Notes: generated from the sequence alone by a model not told the origin. A DNA stretch of 63,482 nucleotides from Nitrospirota bacterium (GCA_040757335.1 JBFLXB010000021.1:1-63482), one strand, 5' to 3'. Positions 28,456 through 37,167 are shown, counted from the stretch's first letter. Translations and numbers: made by a program.

Positions 28456-29678
28456 TCTGTTCCTCCTCGTTTCACCAACCACCCCAACGGATTGAGAGGA
28501 CTCTCTCCGTGCCTCAATTCGAAGTATACCCGGCCATCGCTCTCCGCCGCAGACGCTTCACCAAGTCGATCGCCAGGCCCAACCGCGTAACCAGGCTGGA
28601 CCTGGACGGATGTGGCGTTGGCGTACAGAGAGAGGTATTGATCGCCGTGATCGACAATCACGACCATGCCATACCCTTTGACCCGATCCGCGTAGGCGAC
28701 GGTCCCCTCCGCGACGGCGCGGATGGCTTCCCGTTTGGCCACTTTGATTTCAATCCCTTTGCGATCTACATAGGTCCCGAAACGCGGATGCTTCTGGCGG
28801 CCGAACAGGCTGACCACCTCGCCTTGGACCGGCCAGACGAGCCGTCCCTTCAACGCGGCCAGTCCCACCCCTTCTCGGGGCGCTTTGGACGTGAGAACCA
28901 GATCACTGATGAGCGCCTCGAGCCGCCGCGATGCCTCTTCGAGATCGCGGATCGATTTGCTGTACGCCACTCGCTCCGTCCGAAGCTCACTCAGCAAACG
29001 ACGCCGGGCTGCCCGCTCGGCCAGCACCGCCTTCAGCGCGGCCCGCTCCTCGCGTCGAACGTCTTCGAGGTCTTGTCGCAATTGTTCCAACGTCTGAACC
29101 TGCTCGGACAGCGAAACCGCCGTCGCCTGCGCCTCGATCACCGCACGACGGTCTCGTTCGACCACCCGTCGAACCGTATCATAACGAACCGTCATTTCCG
29201 CCGGCGCGGCCGCAACAACGAACGTTCCATCATACACCCCTTTCCACTTAGCCAGTTCGCGAACTCGCGTCCTGGCCACCCGACGGGTTTCATCGGCTCG
29301 GTCCTGCAGGTCGACCAACGTGCGCACCGCCTCGGCGATTTCTTGATCTTTGTGGTCCACGCTCAACTCCGCAAGGCGGAGGGCACGGCGTTGAATGGTC
29401 AGCACCCGCTCCGACTCGCGCAGGCGCTCTGCCACGGTCCGTTCCTTCGAATGAACCCGATCACGCTCTTTTTTGATCCGATCCAGCTCTTGCTGAAGTT
29501 CGGCGAGTTCTTGGCGCTCCTTCGCGATCCGCTGCGCCAGCGAGTCTTTCGCCCATCCGTGGCCCGCGGGTGCCCCAAGCAGAACGAGTACCGCGAACGC
29601 GACAACCCGACCCCGACCCGCGAGGCCGCATTTACGGGGCTGCGTGTCGTACCCGGCGAACCGCCACAAGACTTCCAA
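28452..29678 (-). CDS. envC: EnvC-like murein hydrolase activator
   Basis: About 408 residues with a signal peptide (hydrophobic core VVAFAVLVLLGAPAG), two long coiled coils (about 45-140 and 165-275) and a C-terminal LytM/M23 domain (about 290-405). The metal-binding residues are lost: DRKGIEI replaces the HxGxDI motif and the late H-x-H is not kept, as in EnvC, which activates amidases rather than cutting peptidoglycan. It starts at TTG 29678, overlapping the ftsX end by 47 bases; a later start would truncate the signal sequence. FtsEX upstream is the expected regulator. Confidence 0.92.
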   Translation of the reverse strand: MEVLWRFAGYDTQPRKCGLAGRGRVVAFAVLVLLGAPAGHGWAKDSLAQRIAKERQELAELQQELDRIKKERDRVHSKERTVAERLRESERVLTIQRRALRLAELSVDHKDQEIAEAVRTLVDLQDRADETRRVARTRVRELAKWKGVYDGTFVVAAAPAEMTVRYDTVRRVVERDRRAVIEAQATAVSLSEQVQTLEQLRQDLEDVRREERAALKAVLAERAARRRLLSELRTERVAYSKSIRDLEEASRRLEALISDLVLTSKAPREGVGLAALKGRLVWPVQGEVVSLFGRQKHPRFGTYVDRKGIEIKVAKREAIRAVAEGTVAYADRVKGYGMVVIVDHGDQYLSLYANATSVQVQPGYAVGPGDRLGEASAAESDGRVYFELRHGESPLNPLGWLVKRGGTE

Positions 29679-30501
29679 TCCCTCCTACCAAGATGCCCAG
29701 ACCGATCAAGCCCGGAAGGAGTCCGGCTGGGAAGTCCAGCCGACCGACCCATCCCGCCAACAAGCCTTCGAACGCGGCCCCCCATCGGTATCGAATGGCC
29801 AGCCACACCCCGCTCAACAAGGCAGACGCGATCAGGCCGCCCAAGAGCCCGATGGTGACCCCCTCCAAGAAAAAGGGTTTGACGATCACGCCTTCGGAAG
29901 CGCCAAAAAGGCGCAGGAGCGACACCTCGGCCGCTCGATATCGAAAGGAGATATGGACCATCACGCCGATCACCACGGCCACCCCGCAGGCCAGTGCCAC
30001 TCCGACCGCCGTGCCCAGGATCGACACGGCGCGGGCCGCGACGCTGAGATCCCGAATCAGGCTTTCCCCGTACCGGACCTCCTCAACCCCTGGGAACTCG
30101 GACCAGCGTGAGGCGAGGCGTCCCATGGCCTCGGGACGCTGGGCATTCTCTCTCATGGACACTTCGATCGAAGCCGGAAACGGGTTCTCTCCAAGCCCTT
30201 CCAGAGAAGAACGGTCGAGCTGCATGAACCGGAGAAATTCCTCCTGGGCTTGGGCCTTGGAGATCATGCGTTGGGTGCCCACCGCAGGCTCCGAAGCGAT
30301 CGCGGCGCGAACGGCGTTGACCTCGTCCGAAGACGCCGCGTCGGTGAGATACACCACAACCTTCACGTCAGCGCGCCACCCCCGCATGAGCACCCACGCA
30401 TTCCACGCGACGAGCCAGCACCCCCCGGTGAGGGTCAGGACCACCGCGGTGGTGATCGTCACCCAGATCGTGGGACCGCGGTAACCCGCTTTCACGCGCA
30501 C
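29632..30501 (-). CDS. ftsX: Cell division protein FtsX
   Basis: About 289 residues with four transmembrane helices: one at about 12-34, then three between about 165 and 285. A large extracytoplasmic loop (about 45-160) sits between the first and second helices and should contact EnvC. The C-terminal block RAAEVSLLRLFGASEGVI is the family coupling region. GTG 30501 or GTG 30495 can be the start; the latter overlaps the ftsE stop. Confidence 0.94.
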   Translation of the reverse strand: MRVKAGYRGPTIWVTITTAVVLTLTGGCWLVAWNAWVLMRGWRADVKVVVYLTDAASSDEVNAVRAAIASEPAVGTQRMISKAQAQEEFLRFMQLDRSSLEGLGENPFPASIEVSMRENAQRPEAMGRLASRWSEFPGVEEVRYGESLIRDLSVAARAVSILGTAVGVALACGVAVVIGVMVHISFRYRAAEVSLLRLFGASEGVIVKPFFLEGVTIGLLGGLIASALLSGVWLAIRYRWGAAFEGLLAGWVGRLDFPAGLLPGLIGLGILVGGIGSLVAVRRVRHAAP

Positions 30502-31244
30502 CCCCTTTTCGCGGGCCCTTCCTCAATGCGCCCCTCGCGCAGGAACAGGCGACGGGCTCCCAACACCTTGGCCACTTCTGGATCATGCGACGCCACGAGC
30601 ATCGTCACGCCCCGGGCGTGCACGTCCCGCAGCACCGCCAGCACCGAGGCGGCGGTCGCCCGATCGAGCAGGGCGGTGGGTTCGTCGGCGAGGACCACCG
30701 CGGGGCGCGGTGCCAAGGCTCTGGCGAGAAGAACGCGTTGCGCTTCACCCGCCGACAGTTGGTCCGGGTAGTCGTCGCGACGCCCTTCAAGCCCGAACGT
30801 TTTCAATAACTCGTACACGCGTACCCGCCGTTCGCGTAACGGGGTTCTCACCGCCCGCAGAGCCAGAGCCACGTTCTCTCCCACCGTCAGGTGCACGAGA
30901 AGGGGCATCCCGGTCACGAGCAAGCCCATCGTGCGCCGGACCTGCGCCAGAGCGGCTGGTCCGTTCGCGCTGACCTCAACCCCGCCCACCGCAATTTCCC
31001 CGGCGCTGGGACGCTCGATTCCGGCCACCAACCGGAGCAGGGTACTTTTGCCGGCCCCGGTCGGTCCCTCGACCACCACGAGATCGCCCCGTATCATCCG
31101 GAGCGACACCCCACGCAACACGTCGATACCGGAGAAAAACGACTTCCAGACGTCGACGACCTGGACCCCCAACGGAGACGGTGCCGCCGTGCGTTCGGAC
31201 GCCGTGTCCAGTCGACGGCCGAATACGGTCGGCGTGGGCATCAC
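30492..31244 (-). CDS. ftsE: Cell division ATP-binding protein FtsE, Q-loop variant
   Basis: About 250 residues with an N-terminal extension of about 25 residues. Walker A is GPTGAGKST (60-68), Walker B ends ADEPTALLD and the switch histidine is in ASHDPE. Two changes stand out: the Q-loop Gln, expected in VFQ, is Thr111 (LLVTGM), and the signature reads LSAGEAQR instead of LSGGEQQR. Synteny and the LLVHLTVGENVALAL block still identify FtsE. It should drive FtsX-dependent activation of EnvC. The start is GTG 31244 or the adjacent ATG; both overlap or touch the upstream stop. Confidence 0.92.
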   Translation of the reverse strand: MMPTPTVFGRRLDTASERTAAPSPLGVQVVDVWKSFFSGIDVLRGVSLRMIRGDLVVVEGPTGAGKSTLLRLVAGIERPSAGEIAVGGVEVSANGPAALAQVRRTMGLLVTGMPLLVHLTVGENVALALRAVRTPLRERRVRVYELLKTFGLEGRRDDYPDQLSAGEAQRVLLARALAPRPAVVLADEPTALLDRATAASVLAVLRDVHARGVTMLVASHDPEVAKVLGARRLFLREGRIEEGPAKRGCA

Positions 31245-31624
31245 GCGCTCCGGCTCCGCTTTGACTGCAGGTATTCGTCGATCACTTCATCGAGCGTCCG
31301 ACGGCCGCGCGGAATCGACGGCGGGGGCGTTGGCGGGGACGATGCCGTTTGCTGAGCGGCCGTGGTTCGGCCGACGCCGGAACGTTGTTCCGACGCCAGA
31401 CTCTTGATCATCGCTTGGTGTTGCTCCTTCATCATTTCCCGGATCACGTCGGGGTTGGGCCCGGATTGGAGCACATCGGCGTATGACACTTTGCGCGACG
31501 AGAGGATAGCGCCCCCCGCGAACAGGTGGGTCACGATAACCGGATTCTGCTGGCCCCCGTCCTCGGTCTGGACGTGATAAATTTTCCCGTCGTGTTCAAT
31601 ATCCGTATTGATTCCGCTCAGCAT
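31241..31624 (-). CDS. Conserved unknown protein upstream of ftsE
   Basis: 127 residues. An N-terminal domain of about 70 residues opens with GINTDIEHDGKIYHVQTED and continues with ILSSRKVSYADVL and an EMMKEQHQAMIKSL helix; a Pro/Ser/Thr linker (about 88-103) leads to a C-terminal helix TLDEVIDEYLQSKR. There is no signal peptide or membrane helix, so it is cytoplasmic. I recall the same small domain in other diderm genomes as an uncharacterised protein. It overlaps ftsE by 4 bases, so it is probably made with FtsEX. Confidence 0.82.
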   Translation of the reverse strand: MLSGINTDIEHDGKIYHVQTEDGGQQNPVIVTHLFAGGAILSSRKVSYADVLQSGPNPDVIREMMKEQHQAMIKSLASEQRSGVGRTTAAQQTASSPPTPPPSIPRGRRTLDEVIDEYLQSKRSRSA

Positions 31625-31665
31625 AGGCTTTCGCTCACCTCGTCACGGCCACGGCGCTCCGCACG

Positions 31666-32043
31666 CTACAGTAATCCCGACGCGTCAAAGGCGTTGGTGA
31701 TGACCTCGACACGCGGCGTCCATGTCGCTCGTTCATCAATTACCACGATGTCAAACCGGCACGGCGGTTCTCCCAGTCGTCGCCGGGACAAATAGCGTTG
31801 CGCCAGCCGAACGATTCGTCGTTGTTTTCGTCCATCGACCGCGTACGCCGGGTCGCCAAACTGCACCGCGCGACGCGCCTTGACCTCGACAAATACCAGC
31901 GTATCGCCGTCGTACGCCACGACATCCAATTCGCCCCAACGCGACCGGCAGTTGCGTTCGATGATTCGATACCCGAGGCGAACCAACGCGTCGGACGCGA
32001 CCGCCTCGCCACGCCGCGCAAATGCACCCGTCTCACTACGCAT
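31666..32043 (-). CDS. yraN: UPF0102/YraN family nuclease-like protein
   Basis: 125 residues from ATG 32043. The family core is RRGEAVASDALVRLGYRIIERNCR followed by GELDVVAYDGDTLVFVEVKARR, which carries the D...E-x-K residues of a restriction-endonuclease-like fold. Substrate unknown. It overlaps the 3' end of rnhB by 8 bases, the usual rnhB-yraN pairing. Confidence 0.92.
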   Translation of the reverse strand: MRSETGAFARRGEAVASDALVRLGYRIIERNCRSRWGELDVVAYDGDTLVFVEVKARRAVQFGDPAYAVDGRKQRRIVRLAQRYLSRRRLGEPPCRFDIVVIDERATWTPRVEVITNAFDASGLL

Positions 32044-32644
32044 CACCCACCGCCTGGTGCAGCACCGGACGAAAGGTTCGACGATGAATGCGACAAGGTC
32101 CCAGGTGTGCGAGCCGCTCAAGGTGACGCGGGGTCCCGTAGCCCTTGTGGACGGCGAACTCGTACTGGGGATAGCGGGCGTCGTAATCGATCATGAACCG
32201 ATCCCGAGCGACTTTGGCCACGATTGACGCCGCTGCAATCAGGTAGCTGGTGGCGTCGCCGTGGACGATCGCGCGCTGCGGAAACGGAACACCCGGGAGG
32301 GCCACCGCATCAACCAGTACGGCGTCGGGTTGGGCATTCAGACGGTTGACGGCCTGTTCCATGGCCTTCACGGTCGCGCGGAAGATATTGATCCGGTCGA
32401 TGTCCCCGACATCCACCACGCCCAGGCCGATGGCCGAGGCGCGTCCGACGATCTCGTAATACAGGCGCTCCCGCTCACGCGGCGTGACTGTTTTCGAGTC
32501 ACGCACGCCGGGTATCGGTTGGCTCCAGGGCAGGATCACGGCTGCCGCCACGACCGGCCCGGCCAGGGGACCCCGTCCCGCCTCATCGATCCCGGCGATG
32601 GTGACGTAACCCGAGGCGACTAGCTCCTGCTCATACCTGAGCAC
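32036..32644 (-). CDS. rnhB: Ribonuclease HII
   Basis: 202 residues. Catalytic motif AGIDEAGRGPLAGPVVAAAV, then SKTVTPRERERL, VLVDA and the C-terminal KGYGTPRHLERLAHLGPCRIHRRTF. It removes ribonucleotides from DNA and primer RNA. It is last but one in the ffh/rpsP block and is separated from rplS by a 147-bp inverted-repeat element. Confidence 0.97.
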   Translation of the reverse strand: MLRYEQELVASGYVTIAGIDEAGRGPLAGPVVAAAVILPWSQPIPGVRDSKTVTPRERERLYYEIVGRASAIGLGVVDVGDIDRINIFRATVKAMEQAVNRLNAQPDAVLVDAVALPGVPFPQRAIVHGDATSYLIAAASIVAKVARDRFMIDYDARYPQYEFAVHKGYGTPRHLERLAHLGPCRIHRRTFRPVLHQAVGDA

Positions 32645-32676
32645 CCGAGAACCGCCTCCAGCGGACGGTCGCTGCG

Positions 32677-32823
32677 CTAGCAGGGTGCTGAAAAACTCCG
32701 CACCCTGCTTTCCCAGGGGCTCGCGCCCCTAGGACGGCCCCGAAGAGCGGGGCCTGTGACCCCTCGAAGGGAGCCCACCCCCTTCGAGCAACCCCCTCGC
32801 AGGCTTTTTCGGCAGCCTGCTAG
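32677..32823. repeat. 147-bp cruciform element with 19-bp terminal inverted repeats
   Basis: The ends are CTAGCAGGGTGCTGAAAAA (32677-32695) and, inverted, 32805-32823; 17 of 19 positions pair. Inside are four hairpins: AGCAGGGTG/CACCCTGCT (32679-32709), AGGGGC/GCCCCT (32715-32730), GGCCCC/GGGGCC (32736-32754) and CTCGAAGGG/CCCTTCGAG (32763-32788). There is no reading frame. The right-hand CTAG contains the stop codon of rplS (complement of 32820-32822). It resembles REPIN/MITE-type elements; I recall similar ends from Nitrospira genomes, not checked. Confidence 0.85.
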
Positions 32824-33239
32824 GAAACGGGAAGCGTCTCGGCGGCGACCGTCTCGGTCTCTTCCGCGCCGACCACGGCCTTTGACGCGGTCGCCTCCAT
32901 ACCCCGTTCGGCGATCCGTGCCGCCCGTCCCTGTTTGGACCGCAGATAATACAGCTTGGCGCGGCGCACCCGGCCCGATCGGACCACCTCCACCTTCTCA
33001 ACGAACGGAGAGTGTACCGGAAAGATCCGCTCCACGCCAACGCCGTATGACACCTTCCGGACGGAGAACGTTTCCCGATTGCTGGTGCCCTTCCTCGCGA
33101 TCACCACGCCCTCGAATACCTGGATCCGTTCCTTCTCGCCTTCGATCACCTTGACGTGGACGCGGACCGTGTCGCCCACCTCAAACTCCGGAGCCCCGGT
33201 TTTGAGCCATCGTTTTTCGATCCGCTGCATCTGGTTCAT
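32820..33239 (-). CDS. rplS: 50S ribosomal protein L19
   Basis: 139 residues. The L19 core (about 1-115) has [32 protein letters not shown] and the [19 protein letters not shown] end. About 24 extra C-terminal residues (Ala/Glu/Thr-rich) extend past the normal end. The stop codon lies within the terminal repeat of the element at 32677-32823, so the tail may have been altered when that element arrived (inference). ATG 33239 has GGAGG upstream. Confidence 0.97.
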   Translation of the reverse strand: MNQMQRIEKRWLKTGAPEFEVGDTVRVHVKVIEGEKERIQVFEGVVIARKGTSNRETFSVRKVSYGVGVERIFPVHSPFVEKVEVVRSGRVRRAKLYYLRSKQGRAARIAERGMEATASKAVVGAEETETVAAETLPVS

Positions 33240-33297
33240 GGATCCTCCTTGCCCGGAGAACATCGGGAGCCACTGCTCCGGTTCCCGTTCGCATCGA

Positions 33298-34077
33298 TCA
33301 AGTCAATTCGCTCGGTTCACCCATCGAACCGGTCGCCACGGACGCGGCATCGTCTCGGATAATCCGCGCCCGTTCTTCGTCGCTGAGGTGCGCGCGGACC
33401 CAGAGGTCAGGCCGCCGACGGGAGGTTTCCCGCAACGACTGTTCCCGCCGCCATCGACGAATCTCCTCATGATGACCGGACAGCAACACCTCGGGCACCC
33501 GCATGCCGCGGAACTCCGCGGGGCGGGTGTACTGGGGGTATTCGAGCAGCCGTTCCACGAACGACTCTTCACGGGTCGACTGGGGGTCGCCGAGCACACC
33601 GGGAACCAGCCGCGTGGTGGCGTCCAGCATCGCCAGCGCCGCCAACTCTCCGCCTGTCAACACATAATCGCCGATCGAGACCTCTTCCCACGGCGCCGTG
33701 CCGTGGATGCGCTCGTCCACCCCTTCGTAGTGACCGCACAAGAAGGTGAGCCGCCGGGTTTCACGGCTCCACGCTTCAGCGACATCGTGGGTAAAGAGCC
33801 GCCCGCGCGGCGACGTCAACACCCAGTGCCTGGGCTGCGCATCGACTCGAAGGGCGTCCACGGCGCGGGCAACCGGTTCGACTTTCAAGACCATGCCGGC
33901 GCCGCCCCCATAAGGAACGTCGTCCACCGTGCGGTGACGATCTTCGGTGAAGTCCCGCAAGTCGATCACGCGCACCGCCAACCGCCCGAGCTCGCACGCG
34001 CGCCGCAAGATGCTCGTCCCCAATACGGCCCGCAGCATGTCGGGGAACAACGTGATGATGTCACACTGCAGCGTCAT
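33298..34077 (-). CDS. trmD: tRNA (guanine-N1)-methyltransferase TrmD
   Basis: About 259 residues from ATG 34077 (an ATG at 34089 would add four residues). SPOUT knot: [19 protein letters not shown] at the start, [26 protein letters not shown], and [15 protein letters not shown] with [15 protein letters not shown]-like end ([11 protein letters not shown]). It makes m1G37 in tRNA. Overlaps the rimM 3' end. Confidence 0.97.
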   Translation of the reverse strand: MTLQCDIITLFPDMLRAVLGTSILRRACELGRLAVRVIDLRDFTEDRHRTVDDVPYGGGAGMVLKVEPVARAVDALRVDAQPRHWVLTSPRGRLFTHDVAEAWSRETRRLTFLCGHYEGVDERIHGTAPWEEVSIGDYVLTGGELAALAMLDATTRLVPGVLGDPQSTREESFVERLLEYPQYTRPAEFRGMRVPEVLLSGHHEEIRRWRREQSLRETSRRRPDLWVRAHLSDEERARIIRDDAASVATGSMGEPSELT

Positions 34078-34630
34078 CCAACCATCCATTCGGCGGCCGA
34101 ACCGTCACCCGACGCGTCTCACGATCGACACGGATCACGAGCTCTCGCACCAGGGGAAACAAGCGTTCGGTCCCGCCGTCGTCGAGCACCAACAGGTCGT
34201 ACGGTCCAGTGGACCACACGTCCCGCACGGTCCCAACGGATACGCCAGACTCCGTCGCCACCGCCATGCCCTTCAGTTCGTCGTAATAGAAGCGATCATT
34301 CTCCAATGGCGCGCGCTCGGACTCCTCAATCGCTAAAGCGCATCCCCGCCAACCGTCGACCGCGTCGATCGACGTACACCCCTGGAACCGGAGGGTAAGG
34401 GTCCCCCCCGACGCACCTTCGGCCCCGGCCAAGGTCACACGCACCGGCGGCTGGGCCATCACCCAGAAACCGGCTCCGACCTGAAACCGGCCCGGAACGT
34501 CGGACCACGATTCGGCTTTGACCGCGCCGCGAAGGCCAACAGGCCTCAACAGGCGAGCCACCATCACCGGTTCGCGAGGCCCAGATCGGGGTTCTTTCAC
34601 CCCTGCACTCGTCGGCGCCGCGTCGGTCAC
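34061..34630 (-). CDS. rimM: Ribosome maturation factor RimM
   Basis: 189 residues from GTG 34630, which overlaps the rpsP stop as GTGA. RimM N-terminal domain with VARLLRPVGLRGAVKAESWSD, then the PRC-barrel part with FYYDELKGMAV, VGTVRDVWSTGPYDLLVL and PLVRELVIRVD. It helps assemble the 30S head with S19. The first 20 residues before VMVARLL are not typical. Confidence 0.93.
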   Translation of the reverse strand: MTDAAPTSAGVKEPRSGPREPVMVARLLRPVGLRGAVKAESWSDVPGRFQVGAGFWVMAQPPVRVTLAGAEGASGGTLTLRFQGCTSIDAVDGWRGCALAIEESERAPLENDRFYYDELKGMAVATESGVSVGTVRDVWSTGPYDLLVLDDGGTERLFPLVRELVIRVDRETRRVTVRPPNGWLDDAAV

Positions 34631-34887
34631 ACCGCGCGCACGGATGGGGCTCCGACTCCGGCGCGCTTTAACAGCTGGCGAACCGTGGTCGTCATCTGTG
34701 CTCCCCGCTCCAACCAAGCCTTCGCCTTCGCCGCATCCACGCGGACCGCGGGAGGCTCGGGCAACGGATCATAGGTGCCCAACACTTCAATAAACCGTCC
34801 GTCTCGTGGCGACTGCGAGTCCGCCACCACGATGCGGTACAACGGTCGCTTGTGTCGACCGTGTCGTGCCAACCGAATCTTGACCAT
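34627..34887 (-). CDS. rpsP: 30S ribosomal protein S16
   Basis: 86 residues: MVKIRLARHGRHKRPLYRIVVADSQSPRDGRFIEVLGTYDP-type start and a short C-terminal tail. Standard S16. No KH-domain gene (khpA) follows it, although one often sits between rpsP and rimM. A pseudo-GGDEF gene lies 61 bases upstream. Confidence 0.98.
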   Translation of the reverse strand: MVKIRLARHGRHKRPLYRIVVADSQSPRDGRFIEVLGTYDPLPEPPAVRVDAAKAKAWLERGAQMTTTVRQLLKRAGVGAPSVRAV

Positions 34888-34948
34888 ATTCGTCCTTTCT
34901 CCTTCTGCCTGCTTCCTTCGTTTCAGGAAATTCCCGCCGAAACAGCGG

Positions 34949-35791
34949 TTACTCCACTCGCTTGACCGCGTGTTTGGCCGCCTTGATCAAGCCCGCGTAG
35001 CCGTCGTTTGACACGGTGCCCACGCCGTACGAAACCGACAAATCGCCGCGCAACCGACCTTCGGCCTTCTGAGCCTTGAGTCTCGCCTCGATCCGAGACA
35101 CCAAACTCGCCGCACCGTCCGAATCCGTGTCGAGCAATACCATCGCGAACGCCGCGTGATCATACCGTCCCGCGATGTCAACCTTCCGAAGCGACGCACG
35201 GACCGCCTCACCGACCGCCCGGATGGCCTGATCGGCGTCCGGCCCGTCCAAGACCTCCCCGGACATGGAGACGACGACGGCCGCCAGCTTCCGTCGCTGG
35301 CGCTCGGCCAACTTGACCTCACGCCGATAGAGGTCGTCGAAGTAGGTTCGGGCGTAGAACCCCGACACCCGATCCACCCGATCGACCGACAGAATCTCCT
35401 CTTCGAGCGCAGCGCGATCTGTCACGTCTCGGATCAGGATCATGGCCAACGCTGACCCGTCTACCGCCTTCAACGGTACACACGCCGCCGGCGCGGTCTG
35501 TCCGCCGCGACCGGGCAAATTCACTTCGAGGACCGGACTCGTCTCCTGGCGCTCCAGCGCCGCCAGACCGGGGCAGGCCGTCTCGCACAGTTCGAACCCC
35601 TCGGCGTTCTGACACACCGCAACCTCGTTGCACACTCGCTGCCCCAACGCAGTGTCAGCCGAGCACGCGGTGAGCCGCTCAGCCGACGGGTTGAGGGCCA
35701 CGATGCGCAAGGCCCGGTCGATGACCATCACCCCGTCCGAGGTGTGTTGAAACAACTCTTTCACCCGTTCCCGCTCGATCTCGAACCCCAC
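34949..35791 (-). CDS. PAS plus degenerate GGDEF protein in the ffh-rpsP operon
   Basis: 280 residues from GTG 35791, which has AGGAGGG upstream on the minus strand. A PAS domain (about 10-120) contains four cysteines spaced C-x5-C-x8-C-x3-C (C54, C60, C69, C73). The C-terminal half (about 130-275) follows a GGDEF fold (SGFYARTYFDDLYRREVKLAERQ; DIAGRYDHAAFAMVL; SYGVGTV) but the GGDEF signature is replaced by RYDHAAF, so it should not make cyclic di-GMP. It could be a sensor or a nucleotide-binding regulator (inference). It lies 38 bases after ffh and 61 before rpsP on the same strand. Confidence 0.8.
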   Translation of the reverse strand: MGFEIERERVKELFQHTSDGVMVIDRALRIVALNPSAERLTACSADTALGQRVCNEVAVCQNAEGFELCETACPGLAALERQETSPVLEVNLPGRGGQTAPAACVPLKAVDGSALAMILIRDVTDRAALEEEILSVDRVDRVSGFYARTYFDDLYRREVKLAERQRRKLAAVVVSMSGEVLDGPDADQAIRAVGEAVRASLRKVDIAGRYDHAAFAMVLLDTDSDGAASLVSRIEARLKAQKAEGRLRGDLSVSYGVGTVSNDGYAGLIKAAKHAVKRVE

Positions 35792-35829
35792 GGGTCCCTC
35801 CTGAGTCGGCGGTGATGCGGCCTGGGGCG

Positions 35830-37167
35830 TCAGGCGGAAAACAGTCTTGCCGCCAGGTGTCGGCCGCGTCCGGTCTTCAGCGTCTTCATCATCCGTTTGG
35901 CTTGGATAAACTGCCGAAGGAGCTGATTGACATCCTGAACCGTGGTCCCGCTTCCCCGGGCGATGCGTTTTCGGCAACTTCCGTTGATCACCTCGGGATG
36001 GCGCCGCTCGCGTGGCGTCATCGAGTTCACAATCGCTTCAACGCGCGCCAGATCTCGCTCCGGCGCGCTGCCCTCCAGGCGGCCGGTAAGTCTATCCCCT
36101 CCGGGAATCATCGCCAGCACGTCCGCGAGCGGCCCCAGCTTCTTGACCTGTTGGACTTGCGCCCTAAAGTCTTCCAGCGTGAACGAGTCGGCGTTGACCG
36201 AGTCGGCGATCCGCTGCGTGTCGGTTGCCGAAAATGCTTCGCGCGCTCGCTCGACCAATCCCTCTACATCACCCATCCCCAAGATCCGAGAGGCGACGCG
36301 ATCCGGGTGAAACGGCTCCAACGCCGTCAACGACTCCCCGGTCCCCAAATATTTGACGGGCTTTCCGGTGACCGCCAGCATCGACAACACCGCCCCGGCT
36401 CGAGCATCACCCTCTGTTTTCGTCAGCACAATTCCCGTCAATCCGATGCGTTGTTCGAACTGCTCAGCGATGGACAGGGCCGACTGACCGGTCATCGCAT
36501 CAGCCACCAACAAGACCTCGTGAGGAGCCACCACCTCGCGAATTGCCGACAACTCGGCCATGAGAGCGTCGTCAATCTCGAGACGACCCGCGGTGTCGAG
36601 GATCACGATATCCATGGCGAGCGCGTCAGCCTTGGCCACCGCGGCCCGACAAACAGCCTCTGGCGTCGTTTCCTCGCCAGCCACGTAAACCGGCACCGAG
36701 ATTTGCTGACCTATTACCTCGAGTTGCCTGACCGCCGCCGGCCGCTTGAGGTCCGCGGCGCCCAGCAGGACGCGTCGGCCGTTTGACGAGAAAACCCTGG
36801 CGATCTTTCCAGCCGTCGTGGTCTTGCCCGCGCCTTGGAGTCCCACCAGCATGATCACGGTTGGCGGGTTAGCCGCCAACTGGATGGCTCGATGCGAGTG
36901 CCCCATCAACGCCCCCAGCTCTTCCCAGACGATGGTCAAGACCTGTTGGCCGGGCGACAGACTTTGCAGAACGTTCTGCGCAAGCGCGCGCGGCTTCACA
37001 CGATCGATCAAACTTTTGACAACCTTATAGTGGACGTCGGCCTCAAGCAATGCCAGTCGGATGTCGCGAAGGGCTTCTGTTACCGCGGCTTCGTCCAACA
37101 AACCGCGGCGACGCAAGCGCTTGAACACGTTTTCAAACTTTTCCCTGACCCCGGTCCACACCGTCAA
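35830..37167 (-). CDS. ffh: Signal recognition particle protein Ffh
   Basis: 445 residues. N domain (about 1-90), G domain with GLQGAGKTTTAGKIA (P-loop), ADLKRPAAVRQLE and ILDTAGRLEID, and a Met-containing M domain with NGSCRKRIARGSGTTVQDVNQLL. It binds signal peptides with SRP RNA. The G4 region, normally TKLDGDARGGA, reads TKTEGDARAGA here; the nucleotide sequence confirms this. A TTGACT-N17-TAGACT promoter lies 120-150 bases upstream. Confidence 0.97.
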   Translation of the reverse strand: MTVWTGVREKFENVFKRLRRRGLLDEAAVTEALRDIRLALLEADVHYKVVKSLIDRVKPRALAQNVLQSLSPGQQVLTIVWEELGALMGHSHRAIQLAANPPTVIMLVGLQGAGKTTTAGKIARVFSSNGRRVLLGAADLKRPAAVRQLEVIGQQISVPVYVAGEETTPEAVCRAAVAKADALAMDIVILDTAGRLEIDDALMAELSAIREVVAPHEVLLVADAMTGQSALSIAEQFEQRIGLTGIVLTKTEGDARAGAVLSMLAVTGKPVKYLGTGESLTALEPFHPDRVASRILGMGDVEGLVERAREAFSATDTQRIADSVNADSFTLEDFRAQVQQVKKLGPLADVLAMIPGGDRLTGRLEGSAPERDLARVEAIVNSMTPRERRHPEVINGSCRKRIARGSGTTVQDVNQLLRQFIQAKRMMKTLKTGRGRHLAARLFSA

